Shown here one piece after another: positions 1-7,063 of a DNA stretch of 14,759 bases. Each line of letters opens with the position of its first letter. The stretch's first letter is position 1. This DNA is from Deltaproteobacteria bacterium (GTDB taxonomy: Bacteria; Myxococcota; Myxococcia; Myxococcales; 40CM-4-68-19). The stretch lies in contig JAFEBC010000526.1 in the NCBI GenBank assembly GCA_018266095.1, forward strand, positions 1 to 14,759. Direction: 5' to 3'. The notes under the pieces are model-generated. The model was given only the letters and a program-made list of their open reading frames with translations, was not told the origin of the DNA and did not search any database. The translations under genes and the position numbers were made by a program.

Positions 1-126
1 AGCCTCGAGGGCGCGTTCCTGATTCCGCTGTTCGAGGTGCTGCAGGGCCGCGTGGGCGCGAAGGTGTTCACCTTCCAGGGCAACGTGCTCTGGGGCCTCT
101 CGGCGGGGTTCTCGGCCACGTTCTGA
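1..126 (+). CDS. C-terminal fragment of a probable outer-membrane beta-barrel protein
   Basis: Only the last 41 codons are in the window, in frame from base 1 to a TGA at 124-126, so the start and most of the protein are missing. The tail ends in NVLWGLSAGFSATF: hydrophobic or small residues alternate with polar ones and the last residue is Phe. This is the usual signature of the final strand of outer-membrane beta-barrels recognised by the BAM machinery. The fragment is too short to name a family. It converges on the DUF2252 gene, with a 29-base gap that holds a perfect inverted repeat. The reading frame is clear; the barrel interpretation is an inference from about a dozen residues. Confidence 0.55.
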   Translation, partial: SLEGAFLIPLFEVLQGRVGAKVFTFQGNVLWGLSAGFSATF

Positions 127-139
127 GGACAGACCCGAT

Positions 140-158
140 TGGTTCGCGCCGCGAACTA
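140..158. terminator. Possible bidirectional hairpin between convergent genes
   Basis: GTTCGCGCCGCGAAC (142-156) is a perfect inverted repeat with 7-base arms around one C. The stem can extend to 140-158 with a G-T wobble. It starts 16 bases after the stop of the left-edge gene and overlaps the stop codon of the DUF2252 gene, which is where a shared terminator would sit. Neither side has a good T-tract; the plus strand only has ACTACTTTCC. Intrinsic termination is therefore uncertain, and it could simply be a 3'-end stabilising stem. Confidence 0.35.
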
Positions 159-1337
159 CTTTCCGCTCGCAAACGAATTCGTCCAGCGTGTGGCCAGCGT
201 CGCCGACGACAGCAGGAGCCAATCGCCCGTGCCCGGTCGCTTCACCGCGGAGAGGCCCTTCGCGTGCAAGAGCGCGAGCTGGCTCGCCTCCGCGAACACC
301 ATCGAGCGCACCTGCGCGGCCGTCAGATCTGCGAGTGAGATCGACTTGCGCGACAGCCGATCGCGCACGAGCCAGCGCCCGCCCTCGAAGGGCACATCGA
401 ACTGATCGTCCGCCAGCGTGTCGCCCCAGAACGCCTGCTCCAGCGTCGCGAGGCGCGTCTTGGTCCTGAGCACCTTCGAGTGCCGGCCCTGCTCGACGCC
501 CGCGGGCACCTCCGGCTTGAGCTCGACGATGGTGCGCTCGCCAGTCGGCCCATGGTCGACGAGGAGCCACAGGCGCGCGAGGTCGGCGCTGCCGCCATCC
601 GGCTTGCTGCGCACGGCCACGTCGAGCAGCGTCCACGGCTTGAACCGCGCGTCGCTCTTGAGCAGCGCCGCCACATCGGCCTTCTGCGCAGCGGTGGCCG
701 CGCCCAGCTCGGGGTCGAGCGCGAGGTCGAACTTGTCGCCGCTCGTCTCCTTGCCGAGCTGCTTCTTGTGCACCTTGGCGAAGTCGGGGAACAGCGCGCC
801 ATCCACGGTCGTCTCCGCCTTCGCGTCCTGCAGCACGGCCACGTACTGATCGACGGCGTCCGACACGAGGGCCACATCGCCCGTCTGCAGGCGCAGCGCG
901 GTGAAGAATCGCAGCGCATCGAAGGCCACCGGGCAGTAGCCAGAGTCATCGAAGTCGTTGGGCGCGAAGATGGTGTCGCCTGAGCCGAGGTCCTGAAAGC
1001 CGAAGTTCTCCGGGTGCGCGTCGCCCAGGCAGAGGTCCTCGCCGCCCGGCACGTGCGCGGCCTTCACCTGCGCGAGATCGAGGTGATACGCGGGCGCGAA
1101 GGCGCGGAAGAACGAGAGCGCGTCGGTGTGCGCCGCGGTCCAGCGCGCGTCGAAGGTGGCGTCGTCCACGAAGAAGTTGCTCTTGCGGATGAGCGCGCGG
1201 TCGAGGGGCGCCTTGAAGTCGGCGGCGGTGAGCGCGGAGGGCGCGGGCGTGCGCGCGTCGTCCTCGGTCGCGTCGAACGCGCTGGTCCCCGCACACGAGA
1301 AGAGACACGCGCAGAGCAGCGGCGAGAGCTTGGCCAT
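156..1337 (-). CDS. DUF2252 family kinase-like protein, putative lipoprotein
   Basis: This 393-residue protein carries the hallmarks of the DUF2252 family, an uncharacterised group related in motifs to aminoglycoside-phosphotransferase and HipA-like kinases. GDAHPEN (105-111) resembles a catalytic loop with Asp106 and Asn111. NDFDD (127-131) resembles the metal-binding acidic loop. Conserved-looking stretches IVELKPEV (270-277) and RWLVRDRLS (321-329) follow. The length is near the family norm. The N-terminus (MAKLSPLLCACLFSCAG) looks like a short lipoprotein signal with Cys15 in an LFSC lipobox, so the protein may be exported and lipidated. Family members are generally expected in the cytoplasm, where ATP is available. 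The ATG at 1337 gives the signal sequence and has no clear ribosome binding site. The gene lies 100 bases downstream of the membrane-protein gene on the same strand and may be co-transcribed with it. Substrate and reaction are unknown. Confidence 0.85.
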   Translation of the reverse strand: MAKLSPLLCACLFSCAGTSAFDATEDDARTPAPSALTAADFKAPLDRALIRKSNFFVDDATFDARWTAAHTDALSFFRAFAPAYHLDLAQVKAAHVPGGEDLCLGDAHPENFGFQDLGSGDTIFAPNDFDDSGYCPVAFDALRFFTALRLQTGDVALVSDAVDQYVAVLQDAKAETTVDGALFPDFAKVHKKQLGKETSGDKFDLALDPELGAATAAQKADVAALLKSDARFKPWTLLDVAVRSKPDGGSADLARLWLLVDHGPTGERTIVELKPEVPAGVEQGRHSKVLRTKTRLATLEQAFWGDTLADDQFDVPFEGGRWLVRDRLSRKSISLADLTAAQVRSMVFAEASQLALLHAKGLSAVKRPGTGDWLLLSSATLATRWTNSFASGK

Positions 1338-1437
1338 GGCTGCCCGAGTACCGCGACGCGCCCGGCCCGCCCTCCGTCAGGCGTCCGACTCGCGCGAGAT
1401 GTCACGCCACCGACACGCGCGCTCCGACCCACGTCGG
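1338..1437 (-). other. 100-base gap with a small hairpin after the upstream stop
   Basis: No coding region is supported here. Directly after the stop codon of the upstream membrane-protein gene lies CCGAC-CCAC-GTCGG (1424-1437), a 5-bp stem with a 4-base loop and no T-tract. It is too weak to call a terminator. Before the DUF2252 start the minus strand reads GGTACTCGGGCAGCCATG. This has no Shine-Dalgarno sequence, and its GTACTC is only loosely like a -10 element. Whether DUF2252 has its own promoter cannot be decided from the sequence. Confidence 0.4.
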
Positions 1438-2730
1438 TCAATGCGGCGTCACGCGCTGCGGGATCTGCTGATCGAGATCGTCGAGGAGCTCGTCGAGCGC
1501 CTCTCCCGAGGTCAGCTCTTTCGCCGTCCGCGCGCGGTCGAGCACGGCCTGCTCACAGCCCTTCGCCTTCGCGAGCTCGCCGATCAAGTCGAGGTTGTTC
1601 GTCTCTGCATACGCGCCCAAGACCTTGTTCGCGCCCGCGGCCTCGTTGAGCGCTTCGCACGGAGCCGGCATGCAGCCCGCGACCTTGCGCACCGTCTCGG
1701 GCTTCACGCCAGGGTAGGCGAAGTAGAACGAACCGAACGACATCTGCCGCTGCAGCCGCAACGTGTCCTGTTCGATGACCGGCCAGCCCGTGACATCCTT
1801 GCCCGCAGCCGCCGCCAGCTCGCGCGCCCGCTGATCCACGCCGTACGTGGCGATCGCCACCATCTCGCCGATCACGATCCCTTGGGTGCGCTCGAGGTCC
1901 GCCAGGTGCCGCACCTCGCGCGAGGCCTGCAACAGGTCGCCGTGCCGGAGCGCCATGGCGAAGCGCATCTTCGCGTACCAGCTCAGGGTCGAATAGTTCG
2001 GGATCGGCGAGTTGAACCAGTCCTCGAAGCTCCAGTCCTTGAGCTTGCCCGCGGTGAGCAGCGTCCAGTGATCGAACGCGAGGAGCTGCGTCATCCAGGT
2101 GAAGTCGAGGCCCTGCACATCCTGTTCGGTGATCTTCAGCATCGAGTCCGCGCCGTAGCCGTTGAGCCGCGCGCGCAGCTCGTCGTTCAGGTGCAGGCTC
2201 CCCGGCGGCTTGTCGAGCGGGGCTTCGTAGTCCGTGCGCGGCGCCATGAACTCGGCAGCGTCGCGTTCGTTGCCCGTGGGATCGGGCATGCCCGGCTTCT
2301 CGTGGAGCCGGCGCACTTGCTCACAGAAGCGGTCCACGTATTCGTCGGCGTTCTTCGCGTTCGCCGCCAGCCGCCGCGCGACCTCCACCGTGTTGTGCAG
2401 CGCGTTGAGCTTGCCGAAGTCCACCGTGCCCCCGTCGGCCGAACGCGCCCGTGCCCCCTGAGGCTCCGCTGACGGCATGGCCACGGGAGCGACGCTCGGT
2501 GCCAGCGCCGGCCTGGCTGGCGATGCCGGTGTCTCCGCGCGTGCATCGGCCGCGACCTGCGTTGCGTCCTGCGCCGCCTGCGCCACCGGCTTCGCGGCCT
2601 CACTCGCCGGCCAGCCCGCCATCCACAGCACGCCCGCCACGAACGCGAGCAGGAGCAGCGCGCCGATCACCACCGGCAGCATGCTCCGCGATTTCCCGCT
2701 GTCCCCTTTGGCTCCCCCCGGAACGCCCAT
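1438..2730 (-). CDS. Single-span membrane protein of unknown function, coupled to the histidine kinase
   Basis: I do not recognise this 430-residue protein. A Gly/Ser/Lys N-terminal tail (1-16) with basic residues is followed by one strong membrane segment (about 17-40, starting MLPVVIGALLLLAF). A low-complexity Ala/Pro/Val linker covers about 41-100 and a soluble, probably helical domain about 103-430. The positive-inside rule predicts that the C-terminal domain lies outside the cytoplasm. It has four cysteines, including a C-x4-C pair in GCMPAPCEAL, which would fit disulfides there. The start is three bases after the stop of the histidine kinase gene, with GAGG almost touching the ATG, so translation is probably coupled to the kinase. 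A role as a sensor or envelope partner of that soluble kinase is plausible, but it rests on gene order alone. No catalytic motif was seen. Confidence 0.75.
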   Translation of the reverse strand: MGVPGGAKGDSGKSRSMLPVVIGALLLLAFVAGVLWMAGWPASEAAKPVAQAAQDATQVAADARAETPASPARPALAPSVAPVAMPSAEPQGARARSADGGTVDFGKLNALHNTVEVARRLAANAKNADEYVDRFCEQVRRLHEKPGMPDPTGNERDAAEFMAPRTDYEAPLDKPPGSLHLNDELRARLNGYGADSMLKITEQDVQGLDFTWMTQLLAFDHWTLLTAGKLKDWSFEDWFNSPIPNYSTLSWYAKMRFAMALRHGDLLQASREVRHLADLERTQGIVIGEMVAIATYGVDQRARELAAAAGKDVTGWPVIEQDTLRLQRQMSFGSFYFAYPGVKPETVRKVAGCMPAPCEALNEAAGANKVLGAYAETNNLDLIGELAKAKGCEQAVLDRARTAKELTSGEALDELLDDLDQQIPQRVTPH

Positions 2731-2733
2731 GCC

Positions 2734-5166
2734 TCAAGCGTCGAGCGCTTCGCGCACCTTCGTCAAGAGGCGCTCCTGCGTGAACGGCTTCTGCACGAAC
2801 GGGATCTCCGACGCGCAGATGCCGTGCCGCACCACCGAGTCCTCCGTGTAGCCGGACATGTAGACGATGCGCACCTTGGGCCGCATGGCGAGGATGCGCG
2901 CCGCCAGCACCGGCCCGCTCATGCGCGGCATGATCACGTCGGTCAGGAGCACGTCGATCGGGGTCGGGTGCTGCTCGCAGATGAGGAGCGCGTCGCCGCC
3001 GCTCTGGGCCTCCAGCACCTGATAGCCGCTGCGCGTGAGGATGGTCCGCGTCACGCGGCGGAGGCGCTCGTCGTCCTCGACCAGGAGCACGGTCTCGTGT
3101 CCGCGCAGCTTGTCGTTGCGCACGGGCGCGACGGGGCGCGGGGGCGTGGTCGACATCTCGGCGACGCGCGGCAGGAGGATGCGGAAGGTGGTGCCGTGCG
3201 CGACCTCGCTGTAGAGGCCGATGTTGCCGCCGCTCTGCTGCACGATGCCGAACACGGTCGAGAGGCCGAGGCCCGTCCCCTTGCCGAGCTGCTTGGTGGT
3301 GAAGAACGGCTCGAAGACGCGCGCCTGCGTGGCCTGGTCCATGCCCGTGCCGGTGTCGGCGACGGAGAGGCGCACGTGGCTGCCCGGCTTCACGCCCGGG
3401 TGCTGCTGCGCGTAGGCCTCGTCGACCTCCTCGAGGTCGATCTCGATGGTGAGGCTGCCGCCCGTCGGCATCGCGTCGCGCGCGTTGACGGCGAGGTTCA
3501 TGATCACCTGCTCGAGCTGGCCCGGGTCGACGTTGACCATCGCCCGCTGCGAGGTGAGCACGGTGCGCAGCTCGATGTCCTCGCCGATGAGCCGCTGCAG
3601 CATCTTGTCGAGGCCCGAGACGATGCGGTTCAGGTCGACCACCTGCGGCTGCAGGATCTGCTGTCGGCTGAAGGCGAGGAGCTGCCGCGTGAGGCCGGCG
3701 GCGCGCTCGGCGGCGTTGCGGATCTCCTGGATCTGTCCGGCGATGGGGTTGGTCGGGTCGATGCTCTGCTCGACCAGCGAGCTGTAACCGAGGATCACGG
3801 AGAGGATGTTGTTGAAGTCGTGCGCGACGCCGCCGGCCAGCGAGCCCACGGCCTCCATCTTCTGCGCCTGGCGGAGCTGCTCCCCGAGGCGGCGGCGCTC
3901 GGTCACGTCCTGCGCGATGCCGGCCACGCGGAACACCTTGCCCTCGGCGTCACGCACCGGGAAGGCGCGATCGCGGATCCAGCGCACGGCGCCCGACGGC
4001 TGCACCACGCGGTACTCCTCGTCGTAGTTGCCGAGCGTCTGCTTGGGGAGGGCCGCGCGCACCGCCTCGCGATCGTCGGGGTGGATGAAGGACAGCCAGT
4101 CCCCGGGCGCGTCGTAGAGGCTCTGGCACGTGCGGCCCCAGATGCCCTCGTAGGCCGGGCTCACGTAGATGATGCGCTCCTTGGCGAGGTCGGTCAGCCA
4201 GAAGACCTCGTTGATGGCCTCGGCGAGCTGCCGGAATCGCGCCTCGCTGTGCCGCAGCGCCTCCTCGGCGCGCTTCTTCTCGGTGATGTCGCTGATGTTG
4301 AGGATGACCAGCGTGCGCCCGCTCGTGCCCTTGACGCGCGCGCCGCCGTAGCTGAACACGCGCCGCCAGGGCGTGCCGATGCGCGAGATCTCGAGCTCCA
4401 TGTCGCGCACGGGCTCACCGCGCATGAGCTTGCGCATGGGCCACTCCTCGAGCGGCAAGGGCCTGCCGTCGAGCGTGGTGAACTCGAACTGCTCGGTGAA
4501 GTCCGACAGCGGCCGCAGCACCTCGTCCATGGAGGCGATGTCGTGCATGCGCAGCGCGGCCGTGTTCCAGTGCAGCAGCGTGCCGTCGAGCGAGCCCAGC
4601 ACGAGGCCCTCGCTCATGCTCTCGACCACCGCGCCGAACTGCTCCTCGCTGCGCCGCAGGGACTCCTCGGCGCGCATGCGGGCGTTCGCCTCGCGCAGCA
4701 CGCGGCTCGCCCCGGCAGCCTCCTCTTGCGCTTTCTTCAGGGCGGTGACGTTAGTGTGCGCGCCCAGCAGGCGCACCAAGCGGCCGCGCTCGTCGCGCAG
4801 GCCGATGCCGCGGCAGCGGACCCACACGGTCGAGCCGTCCTTGTGCCGGTAGCGCACCACCTGGTCGAACGGGTGACCGGGGTCCTCCGCGTGCTTGCGG
4901 AAGTTCTCGGCGCAGACGGCGAAGTCCTCCTGGAACATCTGGCCCTGCCACCACGACGCGGAGTTCGGCGCCTCCTCGTCGGTGTAGCCCAGCACCTCCT
5001 TCAGGCGCGGGCTCATCCAGGTGTTCTCGGGGCGCTCGGCGTCCCAGTACCAGATGCCGTCGAGCGAGCCCGCCTGCAGGAACTCGAAGATGGTCGAGTC
5101 GCTGCGGACGCGCTCGTAGAGCTCGCGCTTGAGGTAGTGCTCCAGCTCGGGAGTCGAGCAGATCAT
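2734..5166 (-). CDS. Soluble hybrid histidine kinase: three PAS domains, HisKA, HATPase_c, receiver
   Basis: An 810-residue two-component sensor with no membrane segment, so cytoplasmic. Domains in order: PAS1 (about 24-143, with LDGIWYWD), a helical linker (145-175), PAS2 (about 175-297), PAS3 with PAC (about 304-425), HisKA (about 436-503) with phospho-acceptor His449 in GSLAGGVAHDFNN, HATPase_c (about 543-668) with Asn557/Asn561 (N box), DTGTGMD (604-610) and GKGTGLGLS (628-636), and a C-terminal receiver (about 690-808). The receiver has the acidic pair Asp698/Asp699, phospho-acceptor Asp743, Ser771 and Lys793, all as expected for an active domain. There is no DNA-binding output, so the phosphate probably moves on to a regulator encoded elsewhere. 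The signal is unknown; no haem- or flavin-binding signature was recognised. It is the first gene of the minus-strand block and is transcribed divergently from the glycan operon. The start is supported by GGAG five bases before the ATG and a promoter-like sequence just upstream. Confidence 0.95.
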   Translation of the reverse strand: MICSTPELEHYLKRELYERVRSDSTIFEFLQAGSLDGIWYWDAERPENTWMSPRLKEVLGYTDEEAPNSASWWQGQMFQEDFAVCAENFRKHAEDPGHPFDQVVRYRHKDGSTVWVRCRGIGLRDERGRLVRLLGAHTNVTALKKAQEEAAGASRVLREANARMRAEESLRRSEEQFGAVVESMSEGLVLGSLDGTLLHWNTAALRMHDIASMDEVLRPLSDFTEQFEFTTLDGRPLPLEEWPMRKLMRGEPVRDMELEISRIGTPWRRVFSYGGARVKGTSGRTLVILNISDITEKKRAEEALRHSEARFRQLAEAINEVFWLTDLAKERIIYVSPAYEGIWGRTCQSLYDAPGDWLSFIHPDDREAVRAALPKQTLGNYDEEYRVVQPSGAVRWIRDRAFPVRDAEGKVFRVAGIAQDVTERRRLGEQLRQAQKMEAVGSLAGGVAHDFNNILSVILGYSSLVEQSIDPTNPIAGQIQEIRNAAERAAGLTRQLLAFSRQQILQPQVVDLNRIVSGLDKMLQRLIGEDIELRTVLTSQRAMVNVDPGQLEQVIMNLAVNARDAMPTGGSLTIEIDLEEVDEAYAQQHPGVKPGSHVRLSVADTGTGMDQATQARVFEPFFTTKQLGKGTGLGLSTVFGIVQQSGGNIGLYSEVAHGTTFRILLPRVAEMSTTPPRPVAPVRNDKLRGHETVLLVEDDERLRRVTRTILTRSGYQVLEAQSGGDALLICEQHPTPIDVLLTDVIMPRMSGPVLAARILAMRPKVRIVYMSGYTEDSVVRHGICASEIPFVQKPFTQERLLTKVREALDA

Positions 5167-5178
5167 TTCGGCTCCAAC

Positions 5179-5206
5179 TGTCTACGCGGAGAGAGGCCCG
5201 AGTCAA
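5179..5206 (-). promoter_or_regulatory. Sigma-70-like promoter for the histidine kinase
   Basis: On the minus strand TTGACT (5201-5206) matches the -35 consensus TTGACA at five of six bases. It is followed after 16 bases by TAGACA (5179-5184), a weak -10 element that keeps the leading TA. The -10 element ends 12 bases before the ATG, giving a very short 5' leader that still includes GGAG. Position and spacing are good; the -10 match is mediocre. Confidence 0.5.
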
Positions 5207-5246
5207 CCATCGGCATCCCCCGGTCCGCCCTTGAGGCCGGCGCGTC

Positions 5247-5263
5247 GATTTGTCACACAAATC
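5247..5263. promoter_or_regulatory. Perfect 17-bp inverted repeat, candidate operator
   Basis: GATTTGTCACACAAATC has 7-base arms (GATTTGT/ACAAATC) around a CAC spacer. It is strikingly AT-richer than its surroundings. It lies between the divergent kinase and flippase genes, 41 bases upstream of the kinase -35 element. Such a dyad is typical of a dimeric DNA-binding protein site. It could control either direction; the regulator is not in the window. Confidence 0.5.
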
Positions 5264-5454
5264 CTGACACTGCGCACACGGCGTGTTCGTCAGGGCGCGA
5301 CGGCGTGGCTCGCTTCGTGCTTCACTGCGGGCAGGAATGGCTGCCGCGACACAGCAAACCGCGGGCAGCCCTGGAGTCTCGCCCGCTTCGCAGCGCCGGC
5401 CGTGTCTCTGGGGCCGCGCCGCCTGGCCCGCGCGCTCACCCTGCGACGCGCGGC

Positions 5455-5469
5455 GTCTCCATTTGAGAC
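5455..5469. repeat. Short inverted repeat just before the flippase start
   Basis: GTCTC-CATTT-GAGAC has 5-base arms and a 5-base loop, and ends 16 bases before the proposed GTG start at 5486. It could be a small mRNA hairpin or half of an operator. It is short enough to occur by chance. Confidence 0.25.
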
Positions 5470-5485
5470 TGAGCGGCCTCGCGTG

Positions 5486-7063
5486 GTGACCAAGCCGTCC
5501 GCGCTGCGCACCATCGTGCTGGGGACCGGGTCGAACTACCTGCGCGTCTTCGTGCGCATGTTCACCGGCATCATCACCTTCCGGCTGCTCTTCCACAGCC
5601 TGGACGCGCAGGGCTTCGGCTTCTATCAGCTCCTCTGGTCGACCATCGGCTACACGGTGCTGCTCGACTTCGGCCTCGGCATCTCCGTGGTGCGCTCGCT
5701 CGCGGCGCGCATCGACAGCGACGATCCGCACGCCAAGCAGGAGTCGCGCGAGGTGGTGTCCACGGTGTTCTTCGCCTACGTGGGCCTCGCCTTCGTGCTC
5801 ATGGGCCTCGTGCTCTGGGGCGGCGACCGGCTCCTGCACTCGCTCACCTTCGACAGCGCGGGCGCGATCGATCGCTACCGGACCACCGCGCTCATCTTCG
5901 CCTCCGTGGCCGTGTTCTCGTTCCCCTTCGGCGTGTTCCGGGAGGCGCTGCGCGGCCAGGGGCGGCCGCACGTGTGCAACGTCATCGACGTGTGCTGCGG
6001 CCTCTTGCAGACCGGGCTCATCGCCTGGGCCTGCCTGACGCACAAGCCGCTCGAGCTCATCACCCTGCTCAGCGTGTCCAGCTCGTCGCTCGCGTACCTC
6101 ATCATGGGCGTCGTCGCCATGCAGGAGCCCGAGGTGCGGCCGCGCCTCACCGACTTCCGCTGGTCGCGCATCCGTGAGCTCTCCGGGTTCAGCATCGTCG
6201 CCTACCTCATCACCATGGCGAGCATCCTCAGCATGCGCGTCGATCAGCTCGTCATCGGCACGCTGGTGTCGGTGCAGGCCATCGCCATCTACACGCCGGG
6301 CTCGAAGCTGATGGGCCTCTTCCACATGCTTGCCACGCAGATGCAGGAGACCTTGGGGCCGGTGGCGGCGCGCCTCGCCACCCAGAAGGCCGATCCCTCG
6401 CGGCTGCGCACGCTCTTCCTCAAGAGCCAGCGCTGGTCGGTGATGGTGGCCACGCTGGTGGTCACGCCGCTGCTCCTCGACCTGCGCGGCGCCATCGCGC
6501 TCCTGGCCGGCGAGCTCCACCCCTCCGACGAGATGCTGCTCACGGCGCGCATGCTCATCATCGCCATCGCCGCCGCCGTGATCGCGGCCGAGTGCGCGCG
6601 GCGCATCCTGATGATGGCGGGACACCACCGGCTCCTGTTCTGGTTCGCCATCACCGAGTCGGCGATCAACTTCAGCGTGAGCGTCTGGCTGTCGATCCGG
6701 TGGCGGAGCTGCTCGGGCGCGGCGGCGGGGACGCTGGTGGCGCTGTCGACGATCGCGTTCACGGTCATGCCGGTGGTGGCGTGCCGGGTGCTGGACGTGA
6801 AGCTGTCCGAGTTCTGGCTCGTCATCAGCGGACGCGGGCTGGTCGCCAACGCGCTCGCCATCGGCGTGGCCGTGGTCTTCTTCCACGCGCCGGTGCCGCT
6901 CGCGCCGTCGGCGCGGTTCGTGGTGGGCTCGCTCCTGTGCGGGCTCGCGGCGCTCCCCGGGTGGTGGCTGCACGGGCTGCTCCCCGATGAGCGCGCGTTC
7001 GTGCAGGCGCAGCTCGCGGGGCGCTTCTCGCGCGTGGCGATGGCGGGGAAGGAGGCGCCGTGA
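5486..7063 (+). CDS. Wzx-type polysaccharide (lipid-linked oligosaccharide) flippase
   Basis: A 525-residue integral membrane protein of the COG2244/Wzx branch of the MOP exporter superfamily. Such proteins flip undecaprenyl-diphosphate-linked oligosaccharides across the inner membrane. I count about 14 hydrophobic segments spread over residues 21-497, in line with the 12-14 typical of the family. Diagnostic stretches are DFGLGISVVRSLA (61-73), near the end of the second segment, and RVDQLVIGTLVSVQAIAIY (251-269), which matches the common DQLxIG...xxIY motif. I chose the GTG at 5486 because similarity-like sequence begins there and GAGCGG precedes it by nine bases. A GTG at 5483 is equally in frame and would add one residue. 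The open frame further upstream does not look coding. It is the first gene of a four-gene glycan operon; its stop overlaps the next start (GTGA at 7060-7063). Confidence 0.9.
   Translation: MTKPSALRTIVLGTGSNYLRVFVRMFTGIITFRLLFHSLDAQGFGFYQLLWSTIGYTVLLDFGLGISVVRSLAARIDSDDPHAKQESREVVSTVFFAYVGLAFVLMGLVLWGGDRLLHSLTFDSAGAIDRYRTTALIFASVAVFSFPFGVFREALRGQGRPHVCNVIDVCCGLLQTGLIAWACLTHKPLELITLLSVSSSSLAYLIMGVVAMQEPEVRPRLTDFRWSRIRELSGFSIVAYLITMASILSMRVDQLVIGTLVSVQAIAIYTPGSKLMGLFHMLATQMQETLGPVAARLATQKADPSRLRTLFLKSQRWSVMVATLVVTPLLLDLRGAIALLAGELHPSDEMLLTARMLIIAIAAAVIAAECARRILMMAGHHRLLFWFAITESAINFSVSVWLSIRWRSCSGAAAGTLVALSTIAFTVMPVVACRVLDVKLSEFWLVISGRGLVANALAIGVAVVFFHAPVPLAPSARFVVGSLLCGLAALPGWWLHGLLPDERAFVQAQLAGRFSRVAMAGKEAP
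7049..7055 (+). promoter_or_regulatory. Strong Shine-Dalgarno of the GT8-like gene
   Basis: AAGGAGG lies inside the 3' end of the flippase gene, four bases before the GTG start at 7060. It fixes that start and supports the GTGA overlap. It is the best ribosome binding site in the window. Confidence 0.75.

Larger units (their letters stand above)
5167..5485. promoter_or_regulatory. 319-base divergent intergenic region
   Basis: This gap separates the histidine kinase start from the flippase start. The flippase frame stays open upstream as far as a TTG at 5231, but the predicted residues are Arg/Ala-rich without protein character, so I regard it as non-coding. It contains a -35/-10 pair facing the kinase, a perfect 17-bp inverted repeat (5247-5263), a looser hairpin (GGCTGCC at 5339-5345 with GGCAGCC at 5364-5370), and a short inverted repeat GTCTC-CATTT-GAGAC (5455-5469) just before the flippase start. 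I could not identify a convincing -35/-10 pair for the flippase operon. Confidence 0.6.

Noticed and set aside
2824..5466. Very long open frame on the plus strand opposite the histidine kinase
   Set aside because: His/Arg/Ala/Leu/Glu-rich composition without domain-like sequence. It is the mirror of a real high-GC gene, whose strong codon bias removes antisense stops.
5231..5485. Extended N-terminus of the flippase from a TTG start
   Set aside because: The extra 85 residues are Arg/Ala-rich and unlike any Wzx N-terminus. The family-like sequence and a plausible ribosome binding site fit the GTG at 5486 or 5483.
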